From contig CM060697.1 of assembly GCA_030686995.1 (NCBI GenBank), forward strand, positions 100,392,147 to 100,456,146: DNA of 64,000 bases. The letters run 5' to 3'. The DNA comes from Artemisia argyi. Its lineage: Eukaryota; Streptophyta; Magnoliopsida; Asterales; Asteraceae. A program made the translations under genes and the position numbers. The notes below the pieces were generated by a model. It saw nothing but the letters and a program-made list of their open reading frames with translations. It was not told the DNA's origin and made no database searches. Shown here one piece after another: positions 36,168 to 51,603 of the stretch (position 1 is its first letter; the number at the start of each line of letters is the position of its first letter).

Positions 36168-36345
36168 TTGTTGTTTGTTGTTTCTTGTGTTATTCTTGAT
36201 GTTTGTTGTTTCTTGTGTTATTCTTGTTGTTTGTTGTTTCTTGGGTTATTGTTGTTGTTTGTTGTTTGTTGTGTTATTGTTGTTTTTGTTTAATAAAATG
36301 CTGTTTGTTGTGTTGTGTTATTGTTGTTGTTGTTGCTTTACCACT
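36168..36345. repeat. TTGTTG-rich minisatellite
   Basis: Repeats of TTGTTTGTTGTTTCTTGTGTTATTC-like words continue the TTGTTG run at 31,104-31,137 that existed before the gypsy insertion. The hydrophobic frames across it are artefacts. Confidence 0.75.
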
Positions 36346-36639
36346 AGAAATCGTAAACTTCTATCAAAACACTCAATATTGTAATTATTAATCTAAAAAA
36401 ACGTCCACAGTAAGAACCTAAGCAGTTTATAAAGGAATCCGAAACACCACACGCTTAGCTTTAAACACGAAGGCAAACATTTTATTCTACCCACACAAGA
36501 GTTGTAAACCAGATATATTTTCATACAGACTCAAACTAAACAACTCGACAAGCAAACGAAACAACTCAAACTAAACAACTCGACAACCAAACAAAACAAC
36601 TCAAACGAAACAACACGACAACCAAATGAAACAACCCGT

Positions 36640-37059
36640 TTACTTTTTTTTGCGGCTAACTCCCACTTTGCTTGAACTCGCACCACCTCTTCCTTTCATT
36701 GCTCTCATTTCCTTGAGATATGCAAACGTAGCTTCAAGACTTGTTATTCTATTTTCCAGATTATCAACAGCAGCAGCTTCATCAAACGTGCTTTCAGCTT
36801 CATCCTCACCTCCAAAAGCAGCAGCTTGAGCTTCAGCAGCACGTTGAGCTTCAGCAGTATCCACCTCTTCCAAATACTCTCTATAGTATGACTTTTTCCT
36901 CAACCATACCAGAATCCGGTCTCTCTGCCACGGTGCACAGTTCGCGTACGAACCATATTCATCAAAAATTTCAACGCCCCAATGATTTATTATTTCATTA
37001 TACAAGAGCTCGTGTGATAAAGCCTTTGCCCACTCCTGTTCCGGCGTTAAACCATCCAT
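36640..37059 (-). CDS. Uncharacterised transposon-associated protein (139 aa)
   Basis: An intact minus-strand frame begins MDGLTPEQEWAKALSHELL. It has an aromatic N-terminal half (NHWGVEIFDEYGSYANCAPW, RDRILVWLRKKSYY), an Ala/Glu-rich middle (AEAQRAAEAQAAAFGGEDE), a predicted coiled coil (VDNLENRITSLEATFAYLK) and a basic tail ending VSRKKK. No named family was recognised. It lies about 120 bp inside the palindromic subterminal repeats of the CACTA-type end at 37,549, so an accessory protein of that element is likely. A host gene is possible but less likely. Confidence 0.5.
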   Translation of the reverse strand: MDGLTPEQEWAKALSHELLYNEIINHWGVEIFDEYGSYANCAPWQRDRILVWLRKKSYYREYLEEVDTAEAQRAAEAQAAAFGGEDEAESTFDEAAAVDNLENRITSLEATFAYLKEMRAMKGRGGASSSKVGVSRKKK

Positions 37060-37179
37060 TGTTATGTGTGTTTTGTATTTTTTTACCGAATTTATGATTT
37101 AATATGTATTAGGTGTATGTTATAATATATATTAAAAAGTTTTTGGAAGAAAGTTGCAGCTTGGAGGGAAATTTGGCGC

Positions 37180-37549
37180 CTAAACTTTTAGCGAGGACAT
37201 GTCCCCGCCAAAAGTTAAGCATTTCCCCGCCAAAGGTAATGGCGGGAATAATACCCGGGACAATAAAAAGCGCAACTATTTTGGTCAAACATTGTGAAAT
37301 ACTTTCGGTGGGGACAGTCCCCGCGAAAAGGTGGAGTTGAAATTGCGAATATTTTGGTCAAAGTTGTGATCTGCAAAAATACTTTCGGCGGGAACAAGTC
37401 CCCGCCGAAAGTTTGCATTGAAAATGCAATGGGCGGTCAGCGAGAATTTGTGCCAGCTCAGCACAATTTTTGTCGTTTAGTGACTTTCGGCGGGGACAAG
37501 GGCATCGCCGCCAAAAACCTCGTCGCCCGTCCTCCTGTTTGTTGTAGTG
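37180..37549. mobile_element. CACTA-type element terminus with subterminal palindromes
   Basis: Copies or half copies of TTTTGGCGGGGACATGTCCCCGCC occur at about 37,186-37,215, 37,218-37,248, 37,300-37,330, 37,380-37,412 and 37,480-37,515. The end reads TTTGTTGTAGTG (37538-37549), the complement of CACTACAACAAA, a typical CACTA terminus. Beyond it the sequence matches the peroxidase duplication at 52,909, so copy 3 shows the site before insertion. The matching left end was not found in the window. Confidence 0.75.
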
Positions 37550-38546
37550 CAAGGGCTGCCGCCCCTGGACCCTGCTACCGGGGCACCCGTGATTCGGGCT
37601 TTCGCCCACGAATGATAATCATAATAACGTCATACAAGTGTGCACTCTGCACAATCCCGATTTGTTGAACATTTATCAAGATTACACATTGGTCAACTAA
37701 GTCAATCCATTACACTTAAATCATATCGGTGACGCAAAATCACCAACAGTATATAGCTCCTTTATAACTGGTCTCAAGCTTCCAAGAAAACCTAATAAGT
37801 GATCAGATCTTCAGTTGAACAATAACAAATAGAGAAAATAGAGAATTACAATCAATGTCCCTTTTACGTATCTCGATTAACACAGATGGGCGGGAGTTTG
37901 TTTTTATCTGATTTGCATATAAAAATGCACACTTTTTCAGGAACTAATGAGTTCCAATGTTCCATATATATACATCAAGGGGATTTTCACATATAGAACT
38001 TGAATTCTATTTATCTAGAAGATGATAACACAAGTAACACAATGCTAGTAATATGTATACAAAGACAGAATTCCCATTTTTTTAAACAAAACTAGGTCAA
38101 TTTTTTATTGTGTCAAACTAAAAACCGCATTTGCTGGAACATAATTGTTTTATTGGTACTAATCATAGACATAAGGAAAATGTTTAGCAGTCCCAGCCTA
38201 TTAAAAATAAATAAATAAATAAAATGTATGATTTTTATTGTTTAATTATCCAAAAACTTTGCATACTTGTTTTAGTGTGTATATATCGCTGAAAAGTAGT
38301 GTGGTATATATTTTTCATCAAATACATCACTCTTTTACAAAGAAAACAAACAACTTATATGAAATACAAAAATTTGACGAAGCATCCAAGTTCAATCAAT
38401 AATAATTCTGGATTACAAATACAGCCCGCAGCTTGTTCAAGTAACTAAGAGGCCTCTCCTTGGACTCCCGTCAATAAATCAAATCACACGTTAGCTTAAT
38501 TAATTTTGAGGCAAAAAGAATAAATATCATCATTTCACGGCATGCT

Positions 38547-40819
<2,273 letters not shown>

Positions 40820-40880
40820 ATTGCTTAGTTAACAAATACACAAAGAAGAAGAGATGATTTGGAAACTCAGGAGAGTTTCC

Positions 40881-40890
40881 AATTTATAGT
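40881..40890 (-). promoter_or_regulatory. TATA box of peroxidase 1
   Basis: Minus-strand ACTATAAATT lies about 65 bp before the ATG. Immediately downstream is a perfect inverted repeat GGAAACTC/GAGTTTCC (40861-40880) that would lie near the transcription start. The same arrangement is present at peroxidase 3 but not at peroxidase 2. Confidence 0.65.
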
Positions 40891-41145
40891 TATGAAGATG
40901 AGAAAGTCACCTTTGAATGCTTCCATCAGTGAGTTGTTTTGGAGTTTGTTTATACACAAATTGTTATTAGAAAAGTGTTGAATTTTGATATAGCCATCAT
41001 TTATTATATGTGTGCACGACATATGAACATTTCAGTTTTTCAAGCTACTATGTTTAATTGGAAGTTGAAACCCTGCTAAATTAATAATTTTATACGGAAT
41101 TTAGTATTTATTTATTTATTTATTTTTTTATAATGATATGCAAAA

Positions 41146-41156
<11 letters not shown>

Positions 41157-41183
<27 letters not shown>
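41157..41183. repeat. (TA)n microsatellite, unoccupied site of copy 3 insertions
   Basis: A short TA run between sequences that in copy 3 (56,580 and 57,380) flank about 760 bp of TA repeats and foldback elements. Confidence 0.9.
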
Positions 41184-41186
<3 letters not shown>

Positions 41187-41633
41187 TTGGTGATGTTGGA
41201 ACACCATTGCAACACCGTGCTACTAGACTGAAAAGACGATAAAACAAAAGACCTCTCCACCAAACGAGAGAAGCAAAACCCAAGTTCTCTGTCGAGCATT
41301 GCAAGTTGTTTAAAAATTAAATAAATTCAGGAATAACTAGTCTACATATTATTATAACTTTGAAACTATGTTTTAATGTAGATAGGGAGTCATTGGAAGC
41401 ACGAAGGTTTCAACTTGGGTGTTTTTAAAGCTATTCACCTAACATTGAAAACCAACTTGGGCCTCTCGTTTTTTTATTTTTTACGATCAAATATCTTTTT
41501 TAGTTGCAAGGTCGACGAACAAATTACTTAAGAAAGAAACACCATTTTGGTAAAAAGCTGGATACTCCTTTATTTGAACTTATCTTTCGAGTTGATGTGC
41601 CGTGCAAACTTTGGTATCAAGCCAAACCTAAAT

Positions 41634-41817
41634 GTAACACCCCCAAAATTTGGTACAACGAAAGACTAATCAAGCTTTCGGTGTGCTATGGGGATTGGTA
41701 TCCGTCACAAGTCATAAAGAAACGAGATAAAGTAAACACAAGTGAAAATGTAACCCTTCAAGGTTTTTAGGTTTACATTCATCCCAAACAATCCAAAGTA
41801 AGGCCCAAAATAATTAT
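41634..41817. mobile_element. Start of an LTR-like element
   Basis: TGTAACACCCCCAA begins exactly where copy 1 loses homology to copy 3 (after CCTAAA). It mirrors the end of the sequence at 2215. The piece is truncated or joined to copia sequence by about 41,818. Confidence 0.5.
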
Positions 41818-43462
41818 GTGCTGGATACTAATGTTAAATATGGATTGAATAAGTATGCTAAGCATTCTGTGCTAAGTGCTGAGATTTGTTGTTTTGTTTC
41901 TAACTTGAATAAAACTGTTGAACCAAGAACTTATGAAGAAGCTAGTAAAGATCATAGGTGGATTAATGCTATGAATGAAGAAATTTATGTTTTACATGAA
42001 AATGATACTTGGGAAGAAACTGATCTACTAATTGGTAGAAAACCAATTGATAGTAAATGGGTCTTAAAAATTAAGTATAAGTCAACTGGTGAAGTTGAAA
42101 GGTATAAGGCTAGACTTGTTGCTCAAAGTTTTAGGCAAAACGAGGGTATTGATTATGATGAAACCTTTAGTCCTGTTGTGAGGATGGTACTGTTAGGTGT
42201 TTGTTAAGTGTTGCTGTTAAACATGATTAGAAGGTTTTTCAAATAGATGTTAATAATGCATTTCTGTATGGTGACCTTAATGAGGAAGTTTATATGCTTC
42301 CTCCACCTGGGTATTCCACTAAGGGTAGCAACAAAGTGTGTAGGTTGAAGAAATCTTTGTATGGGCTTAAACAAGCTCCCAGGCTGTGGAATCATAAACT
42401 GTTTGAAGCTTTGTTTGAAGCAGGATTTATTCAATCTAAGGATGATCAATCCTTTTTTATTAAGAGAAGTGATAAAACAATTGTGTTCCTTTTGGTTTAT
42501 GTGGATGATTCAATAATCACTGGTAATTGTGAAAAGGAAATTGAAAGGGTTAAACAGTTTTTGAAAACCAAGTTTAAAATCAAAGACTTGGGAGAATTAA
42601 ATTCTTCCTTGGAATTGAAGTTTTAAAAACTAAAACTGGTTTATGTGTGAATCAAAGGAAATAATGTCTTGAGCTGTTGCATGATTATGGTTTGCTTGCA
42701 TGTAGACCTGTTATGACTCCATTACCTGAAAATTATGTTTTGGCTCATAAAGAAACTGATGATGCTAAGTTGTTGAAAAACATTACTAGTTATCAAAAAT
42801 TAGTTGGAAAGCTTATCTATCTTACTATGACTAGACATGATATTTCATATGCTGTTCACTGTTTGAGTCAATATATGCATGCTCCTTTACAGTCTCATTT
42901 AAACCTTGGTTTGAGAGTTTTAAAGTACTTAAAACTTGCACCTGGAAGTGGTATTGGGTTTGATAGAACTCAAAGTAAGTTTGGTGTTATTGGATATTCT
43001 GATTCTGACCGGGCTAAATGTCCTTTGACAAGGAGGTCAGTATCAGGATATTGTGTGTTTGTTAATGGCAATCTTGTTTCTTGGAAAAGCAAGAAGCAAG
43101 CCACACTTTCTAAGTCTTCTGCTGAAGCAGAATATAGAAGTATGGCTTCTGCTACTTGTGAGGTTATGTGAATTTTGAAAGTGTTTGAGGATTTGGGTGA
43201 AACTGGGTTGATACAAGTCGATCTTTGTTGTGACAGTAGGTCTACAATTCAGATTGCTGCAAATCCTGTTATGCATGAGAAAACTAAACACTTTGATATT
43301 GATGTACATTTGGTAAGAGAAAAGATTGCTTCAGGTTTGATTAAAACTGTTAATGTTGAGTCTAAAAACCAGGTTGCTGATATTTTGATTAAAGGTCTTG
43401 GGTGTGTGCAACATACTTTTTTGGTTAAGAAACTTGGCATGTTAAACTTGTTTGTTTCATAA
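41818..43462 (+). pseudogene. Ty1-copia fragment: reverse transcriptase and RNase H
   Basis: Three frames together give the copia polymerase: INAMNEEIYVLHENDTW and KARLVAQSFRQNEGIDY; KKSLYGLKQAPRLWN and the catalytic YVDD (42498-42509); then GLRVLKYLKLAPGSG, GYSDSDRAKCPLTRRSVSGY and SKSSAEAEYRSMA of RNase H. It carries stops (TAG near 42,222, TGA at 43169) and at least two frame changes. Gag, protease and integrase are absent and no LTR is seen, so it is a dead fragment. The GAGGAAGGGTATTAAA after 43,467 may be a decayed polypurine tract and LTR start. Confidence 0.9.
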
Positions 43463-44950
43463 GTTTGAGGAAGGGTATTAAATTATACACTTTAGCAAAC
43501 TTAAGAAACTCTAAGGGTTAATATTTTGAAAAAACAATAACAAAAATGACGTATTTTTTTAGTGATTTTTGATGGTTTCGCATGTAAGCTTAGATGTGAG
43601 ACAACCCCATATTCACTTTTCCCGACATAATAATAATTTATGATTTTTGATAAGGTAGACATATATAGTCGAAAACCAAGTGCAACTTTAAATGTAAAAG
43701 ACTAATGAATACGTGTAATAAAGTGATAGAGTAAAATATGGTTCTAGTTGTTCCATCCATTTAACAAGCTTCATCAAACCTTCAATAGCATTGGTGTCAT
43801 TCTAATTGTCTATTATGCCAACAATAACTTGATCTCTTTACAAACCAAGTCTACCCATATAGTATCCATTTGAGCCTTCGTAGCTCCGGAAAGTTGCTCG
43901 ACATCAACATGAACATCAATTGTATGAGAGTTTGTGTTTGTTTCCGATTTTGTCTGATAAAAGCCGAAAGAAAAGTGTAATATATTAGAATATATATAAA
44001 ACGATAGCAAAAAATAAATTAAAACAAGCGATTACTTGGTAAGGTCAGTGATTAAACAACACATGTTGCGATTTAAAACATGTTTTACCAAGAAAGCTAA
44101 TAAGCACAAGTAGTTCAACATAAGCAAACGAAAGCACATCGATCCTTTAACAAGCAATCACAATAGTATGATAAAGCTGTATACAAATAAACAAACAAAA
44201 GCATTGCACAAGTAAGTGTTATAGCCATGAAGTAAAGCAATGAAACAAATTTATGAAGGTGCTTTGTTCTTATTCGACCTAAAGCTCACGCGGGTTCTAA
44301 TCAAGTAGAACAATGCATTGTATGATAAATCACATAATTGGAGAACAAGCAAAGATCTAGTATGTAAACTACTACTCACCCAACACTACGATAACCATTG
44401 AGCTTACTTGAATAAATCAGTATAGTTGGCCTGTTTAGAGATGAAAATTCTATTGCATGTGCTTTAAATCAACCAAACGGGAGTAAACTAACTGACAGTC
44501 AAGAACATATAAATCATCTGTCGAATTAATAAACATACGCATGTACTCAAGATAAATGCGTCTATAAATATTTGTTTTCACAAAATGCAAGATATATATT
44601 ATAAATCAATAGTGTGTCACCTACATACATACCTATACGCCAGTGGTATCGAAGATGCATCAAACGTGACTTATTATTAGCCAACTCGTCGTCAATGCAA
44701 GTATCAAATACCACAAGATATTACTGAAAAAGATCACTAATTTGTAACTTTTTCATTATATTTAGCAATTAAATTAATTTGTAAAAATTACATCAATAAA
44801 TCAACTTTTTTACAAGATTAACATATTACGAAGTACCAACCAAGATTAAATAAAAAAACACTGATTCCAAATCGAACATCAAGGTCAATTAACCAAAAAG
44901 CCATGCATTGGACTCTCCTTATTAAATCAAATCACACTTCAACTCGATCA
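43463..44950. other. Intergenic DNA 3' of peroxidase 2, with one exon-like fragment
   Basis: On the minus strand, 44010-43720 reads HTIDVHVDVEQLSGATKAQM, WVDLVCKEIKLLL and, in a second frame, NDTNAIEGLMKLVKWMEQLE. This looks like a decayed exon of an unrecognised protein. The remainder is AT-rich and shows no gene. Confidence 0.35.
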
Positions 44951-46573
<1,623 letters not shown>

Positions 46574-46815
46574 ATTGCTTCCACACTCATACACAAAAAC
46601 TAAGAGATGATTAGGAAGGTGATGAGTGTCTTGAATTAATAGCTGTACGTGAAGATGATAAGGTTTTATTTCAATGTTTAGATCAATGAGCTGTTCTTCT
46701 GTTAAATAATAAGCTAATCATTAAGTCGAACCTTTTCTTATTACAATCCAAGGCATAGAGTGGACTTTTAAATGTTAAGTATTTATTTTACATGTACATG
46801 AAAAATCATGCGTGA

Positions 46816-46857
<42 letters not shown>

Positions 46858-48084
46858 TACTCTTGCTAACATGGACCAGATTTTTATGTTCTATAAACAT
46901 AAAATACCAGATACGAACCAAAGGTTTGTTCATTCATTTCCGTTTTTGTAAACGCTTGATAAGCCGTATCTTATGCCCGTTGATCATCTTAATGAACGAT
47001 AACATGTACAAAAACAAGCTCATTTTCTTGATGACCGATTATTAAAACAGAAATCCATTCATTTAGTCTTTCATTGTACCGTTAAACATATAACAAACTA
47101 ACACGCATAATAACAAGCCATGCAGCGTTCATTCAAATCGTATAATCATGACATAACTCTTGGCTTGTTTCGATACCGCGATACCATGAACTCAACCCAT
47201 GTTTGTAAGAGGAGATAGTTGGTTCGTTGACATTTTTGTAGTGGTTGAAACATGCTTAAAGAATCATATCTTGGTTCTTTTGGACCAGTTCCGATAATAT
47301 TATATACAATAATGTAGTAATATAGATTGATAATTGGACCAATTGCTGTTGCTAATTGTTTTTTTTTTAAATTACCAGGTTGGTGTTTTTTAAGCACTTA
47401 ACTTGCATCAAATAGAGTTATGAAATCAAAGTATTAGATGTCCAAACTAACAAAAATGATGATCGATCACCTCTTAGCAATTGAATCCCACATGCCTGGT
47501 GGAATATCCATCGAGTATGCCAGGTCATTACAGATGATCACATATGTACACCCGTCGGAATTATGTCGAAATAAGATGTAATCCACGTTTTTAGAACAAA
47601 AAGGCGAAAACTATGTCGCTATTCAAACAAAATATCTCAACTGCTGTCAAATTTAACAAACAAATAAATTAAGAAAAAAAAAAATTAATTGACAAATTAA
47701 TGTAAATGACTATCCATTATCTCTGATAGCATGGCGGAGCTAGGAATTGTAGCTAAAGGGGACACTCGAGTCACCAATGGCTTTCAAGTATCTACGGTAG
47801 ATTACGAATTTTAAAACGGGTCGGGTCGGGTTTGGTTTAATTACTACATATGTGATTTGCTGTACAAGAAATTAGAAACGTAATTGCTTCAAGTTTACTA
47901 TAAAATGGACTAATTTGACTTGTATTTCGTTCTCATTGATATACATAAATTATTAATAACAATAAGACTAGGTGAAAGCGGCCAAAGTAATATTTTGTAT
48001 TAAACACTTCTAATCACTTATAAAAACAATATTATTATCAAAAACCATTAGTGAATCAAATCATTTTTTTGTAACTCACTTTTT
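46574..48084. other. Intergenic DNA upstream of peroxidase 2
   Basis: Promoter of peroxidase 2 (no certain TATA box; CTATTAATT on the minus strand near 46,635 is a weak candidate), a poly-T run of about 35 (46,819-46,853), then AT-rich sequence. No other gene is seen. Confidence 0.4.
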
Positions 48085-49058
48085 TCACCTTTTTTTTGTC
48101 TTTTTTACAAATTCACGTTTTTTTTTCTAATTCATTTTTTTTAATAATTAACGTTTTTTCCTTCCGATTTCATATATTTTCGTCTGTTTTCAACGTTTTC
48201 GTCCGTTTTTTACGTTTTCGTCAACTTCCAAACGTTTTCGTCCAATTTTACACGTTTTCATCCGTTTTCGTTCGTTTTTATACGTTTTTGTCCGTTTTCA
48301 TACGTTTATATACGTTTTCGTCCGTTTCCAGATATTTTTGTCAGTTTTCATACGTTTTTGTCTGTTTTCAAACATTTTTGTCCGTTTTTTCACGTTTTCG
48401 TCTTTTTTCAAACGTTTTCGTCTGTTTTCGTCCGTTTATACGTTTTCAAACGTTTTCGTTCGTTTATATACGTTTTCATCCGTTTTTATATGTTTTCATC
48501 CGTTTTCAGACGTTTTTGTCCCCTTACATATGTTTTCGTCCGTTTTTTACGTTTTCGTTCAATTTTTGACGTTTTTGTTTGTTTTCATATGTTTTCGTCC
48601 GTGTTAATACGTTTTCGTTCGTTTTCATCCGTATTCTTACGTTTTTGCCCGCCTACGTCCGTTTTTATACGTTTTCGCCTGTTTTCGTTTGTTTTCATAC
48701 GTTTTCATTCGTTTTAATACGTTTTCGTCCGTTTTCATCTATTTTACTTACGTTTTCGTCCGTTTTCAGACGTGTTTTTACGCTTTCATACATTTTCGTC
48801 TGTTTTCGTACGTTTCCGTCCGTTTTATTACGTTTTCGCTCATTTTCGTCTATTTTTATACGTTTTCGTCCGATTTCGTTTGTTTTCGCTCTTTTTCATA
48901 TGTTTTTGTTCGTTTTCATCCGTTTTCCTTTATGATCATCCATTTTTCATATATTTTTGTCCGTTTTTATATGTGCTTTTACACTTTCATACGTTTTTGT
49001 CCGTTTTCATATGTATTCTTCCATTTTTTTACGTTTTCGTCTGTTTTCTTACATTTCT
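48085..49058. repeat. Minisatellite array A: CGTTTTCGTC / CGTTTTCATA units
   Basis: After a T-rich lead-in, about 10-bp half units alternate (CGTTTTCGTC, CGTTTTCATA, CGTTTTTGTC), giving a basic period near 20-21 bp for almost 900 bp. Overlapping frames rich in VF.RF.TFSSVF result from the repeat and are not proteins. Confidence 0.92.
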
Positions 49059-49465
49059 GAATATTACAAGTGATACTCATAATATCACTTGTGATATTCA
49101 GAATATCACTTGTGATTATCTGAATATCACCTATGATTTTTTTATGTTTTCATCTATTTTCTTACGTTTTCCATACGTTTTTGAATATCACAATTGATAT
49201 TCAGAGTATCACTTTTGATTTTCTGAATATCTATCACTTGTTGTATTCTGAATATCACTTGTGGTTTTCATGTTAAAAAACATTAGTTGGAAATTACTTG
49301 TGATATTAATAAAATCACTTGTGATATTCAGAAAATCACTTGTGATATTCAGAAAATAATATCACATGTGATATTCAAAAAATCACTTGTGATATTTATG
49401 AAAATCACGGAATATCACTTTTGATATTCTGAATATCACAGAATATCTCTTAGGATATTCAGAAA
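49059..49465. repeat. Palindromic repeats around AATATCACTTGTGATATT
   Basis: Many copies of AATATCAC-TT-GTGATATT or its halves, separated by CAGAA/CTGAA links. Each copy is itself an inverted repeat with 8-bp arms. Confidence 0.85.
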
Positions 49466-49856
49466 TGTATGAAAATGTCTGAAAATGGCCAAAAGCGTTT
49501 AAAAATGGACGAAAATAAATGAAAACGTATGAAAGCGTAAAAATACATATGAAAAGGACAAAAATGTATTAAAAATGGACGAAAACAAAAAAAAACAGAT
49601 GAAAACGGACGAAAACGAATGAAAACGTAAGAAAATGGACGAAAATGTATGAAAACGGACGAAAGCGTAAGAAAACGGATGAAAACGCAAGAAAAAGGAT
49701 GAATATGTATGAAACGGACAAAAACGAATGAAAGCGTAAAAGCACGTCTGAAAACGGACGGAAACGTAGGAAAAATGGACGAAAACGAAAGAAATGGATG
49801 AAACCTATTAAAACGAACGAAAACGGACGAAAACGTATGAAAATGGACGAAAACGA
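49466..49856. repeat. Minisatellite array A in inverted orientation
   Basis: Units read GACGAAAACG/TATGAAAACG, the complement of array A, for about 390 bp. With array A it can form a very long imperfect foldback. Confidence 0.9.
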
Positions 49857-50233
49857 ATATCACTTGTGATTTTCTTATGTTTTCATCCATTTTCTTATGT
49901 TTTCCATACATTTTGAATATCACAATTGATATTCAGAGTATCACTTGTGATTTTCTGAATATCACTTGTGATTTTCTGAATATCTATCACTTGTGCTTTT
50001 CTGAATATCACTTGTGATTTTCATGTTACAAAACATTAGTTGAAAATTACTTGTGATATTCAGAAAATCACTTGTGATATACAGATTATCACTTGTGATA
50101 TTTTGAATATCACATAATATCATTTATGATATTTAGAATATCATTTGTGACACTTAGAATATCACTTGCGATATTCAGAAAATCAAAGAATATCACATGT
50201 GATATTCAAAAAATCACTTGTGATATTCTGAAT
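49857..50233. repeat. Second block of palindromic AATATCAC..GTGATATT repeats
   Basis: Same motif family as 49,059-49,465. The phrase CTTGTGATTTTCATGTTA(C/A)A followed by AAACATTAGTTG is shared by both blocks (near 49,260 and 50,010), so one is a copy of the other. Confidence 0.85.
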
Positions 50234-50369
50234 AGACGAAAAAGGACGAAAATGTATGAGAAATGGACGAAAATGAAAGAAAACGGATGAAAACGTATGA
50301 AAACGAACGAAAACAGACGGAAACGTATGAAAACGGACGAAAGCATAAAAAAATGGATGAAAACGCATT
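50234..50369. repeat. Second inverted block of array A
   Basis: GACGAAAA(C/T)G and TATGAAAACG units continue for about 135 bp and stop at GCATTTCACACCTCGCC. Confidence 0.85.
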
Positions 50370-51603
50370 TCACACCTCGCCAAGGCGGAAACGCGAGTGT
50401 AACTTCATGGATATAATCACAACACATGGTGTCTATATAGAGAATTACTACATGCAAATAAATAGAGCAATGTACTGACACAAAGTGTCGTAACAATACC
50501 CCAAAAGAAAATAACCAAAACTAAACTCCAAAGGTATTTTTAACAAAACATAAAGTACTTGTCGAAAAACATTAAAGTATCACAATGAAAATAAATCCAA
50601 TCCATAATTCAAACATAAAGATAATTCATTCTCAAATGCAACTAAGTCTAGTCTAGTCGCTCCCTTCTACATTAGCCTTAGAAAGTTCACCTGAAAATGA
50701 TGCTTAAAAAGGTAAACATAATGTTGGTGAGGTTCATAGGTTTAAGACACACACTATAAGAATCTGATGGAATACCCACGACTAGTACCCACACTCATCC
50801 TTTTGAGGGCATTTACCCACCTGATACCCATCAGTTACCCACGATCAGTGACTTACAAAGTCGATTTTATTTTCCCTCAAATTTCTCACGGATTTACCCA
50901 CACAAATAGCCACATAGATATATTTGGTGTGTAATATGTGGGTAAATAATTGGCGCCAAAATATTTCTCACGGATTACCCACATCATGAGTTATTGTGGG
51001 TAATTTAGTGGGTAGTTCTTTCCTACTAAAATTTTCCCCATGCATTACCCATGAAGACACTTATCTTGGGTAAATGTGTGGGTAATTTTTTGAATACTTA
51101 AAAAATATATTAAATCTTAGGTTAATCCCCACCATTAGATCAAACTAAATGGATGGTGGCGATTTGTCCATTGGTATGCATTAAAATAAGAGTATGCAAA
51201 ATAAAGTGACTCATATTTTAAACACTTAAAAAATATACCATGGTAAAAAAAAAGTAATTAATACTAAGAAGTTTAAATATTGACAAACAATATTTTAGAA
51301 ATTGCCCATCCAGAGTAAAAATAAGTTTATTAGTAATAATAGTAATATTCTAGAACAAAAATAGTCCCTTACTTATATTAATGATGATATATTTTAATAT
51401 CATATAAACATGCATATTTAATTCTATTTATATTTATGGCTACCCACTCCCAATTCTTGATATTCTTATTTCACGGTTCTGAATATCTACCGTTCTTCTT
51501 CACTTTTTCTGGCATTCTTCTACACTTTTTCCTGACGAGATGATCTAGAAAGGAAAGTAGACTCCATTTTGGTTTTCCATTCTTGGAGATGAGGGCACTA
51601 AGG
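50370..51603. other. Intergenic; LTR-like start and TACCCAC-rich sequence
   Basis: TCACACCTCGCCAAGGCGGA near 50,370 resembles the start of gypsy LTRs common in plants. From 50,770 to 51,090 the words TACCCAC and GGGTAA recur in both orientations. No gene is seen. Confidence 0.35.

Noticed and set aside
36175..36391. Hydrophobic plus-strand frames resembling membrane segments
   Set aside because: They arise from TTGTTG repeats.
37113..37668. Overlapping frames on both strands at the CACTA end
   Set aside because: They cover palindromic subterminal repeats and a GC-rich edge. Symmetry of the repeats opens frames on both strands.
43467..43520. 3' LTR of the copia fragment at 41.8-43.5 kb
   Set aside because: A purine-rich GAGGAAGGGTATTAAA is suggestive, but no matching 5' LTR exists in the window, so it could not be supported.
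48096..50496. Phe/Ser/Val-rich frames up to 157 residues
   Set aside because: They follow the CGTTTTCGTC minisatellite and its inversion. No start context or motif supports a protein.
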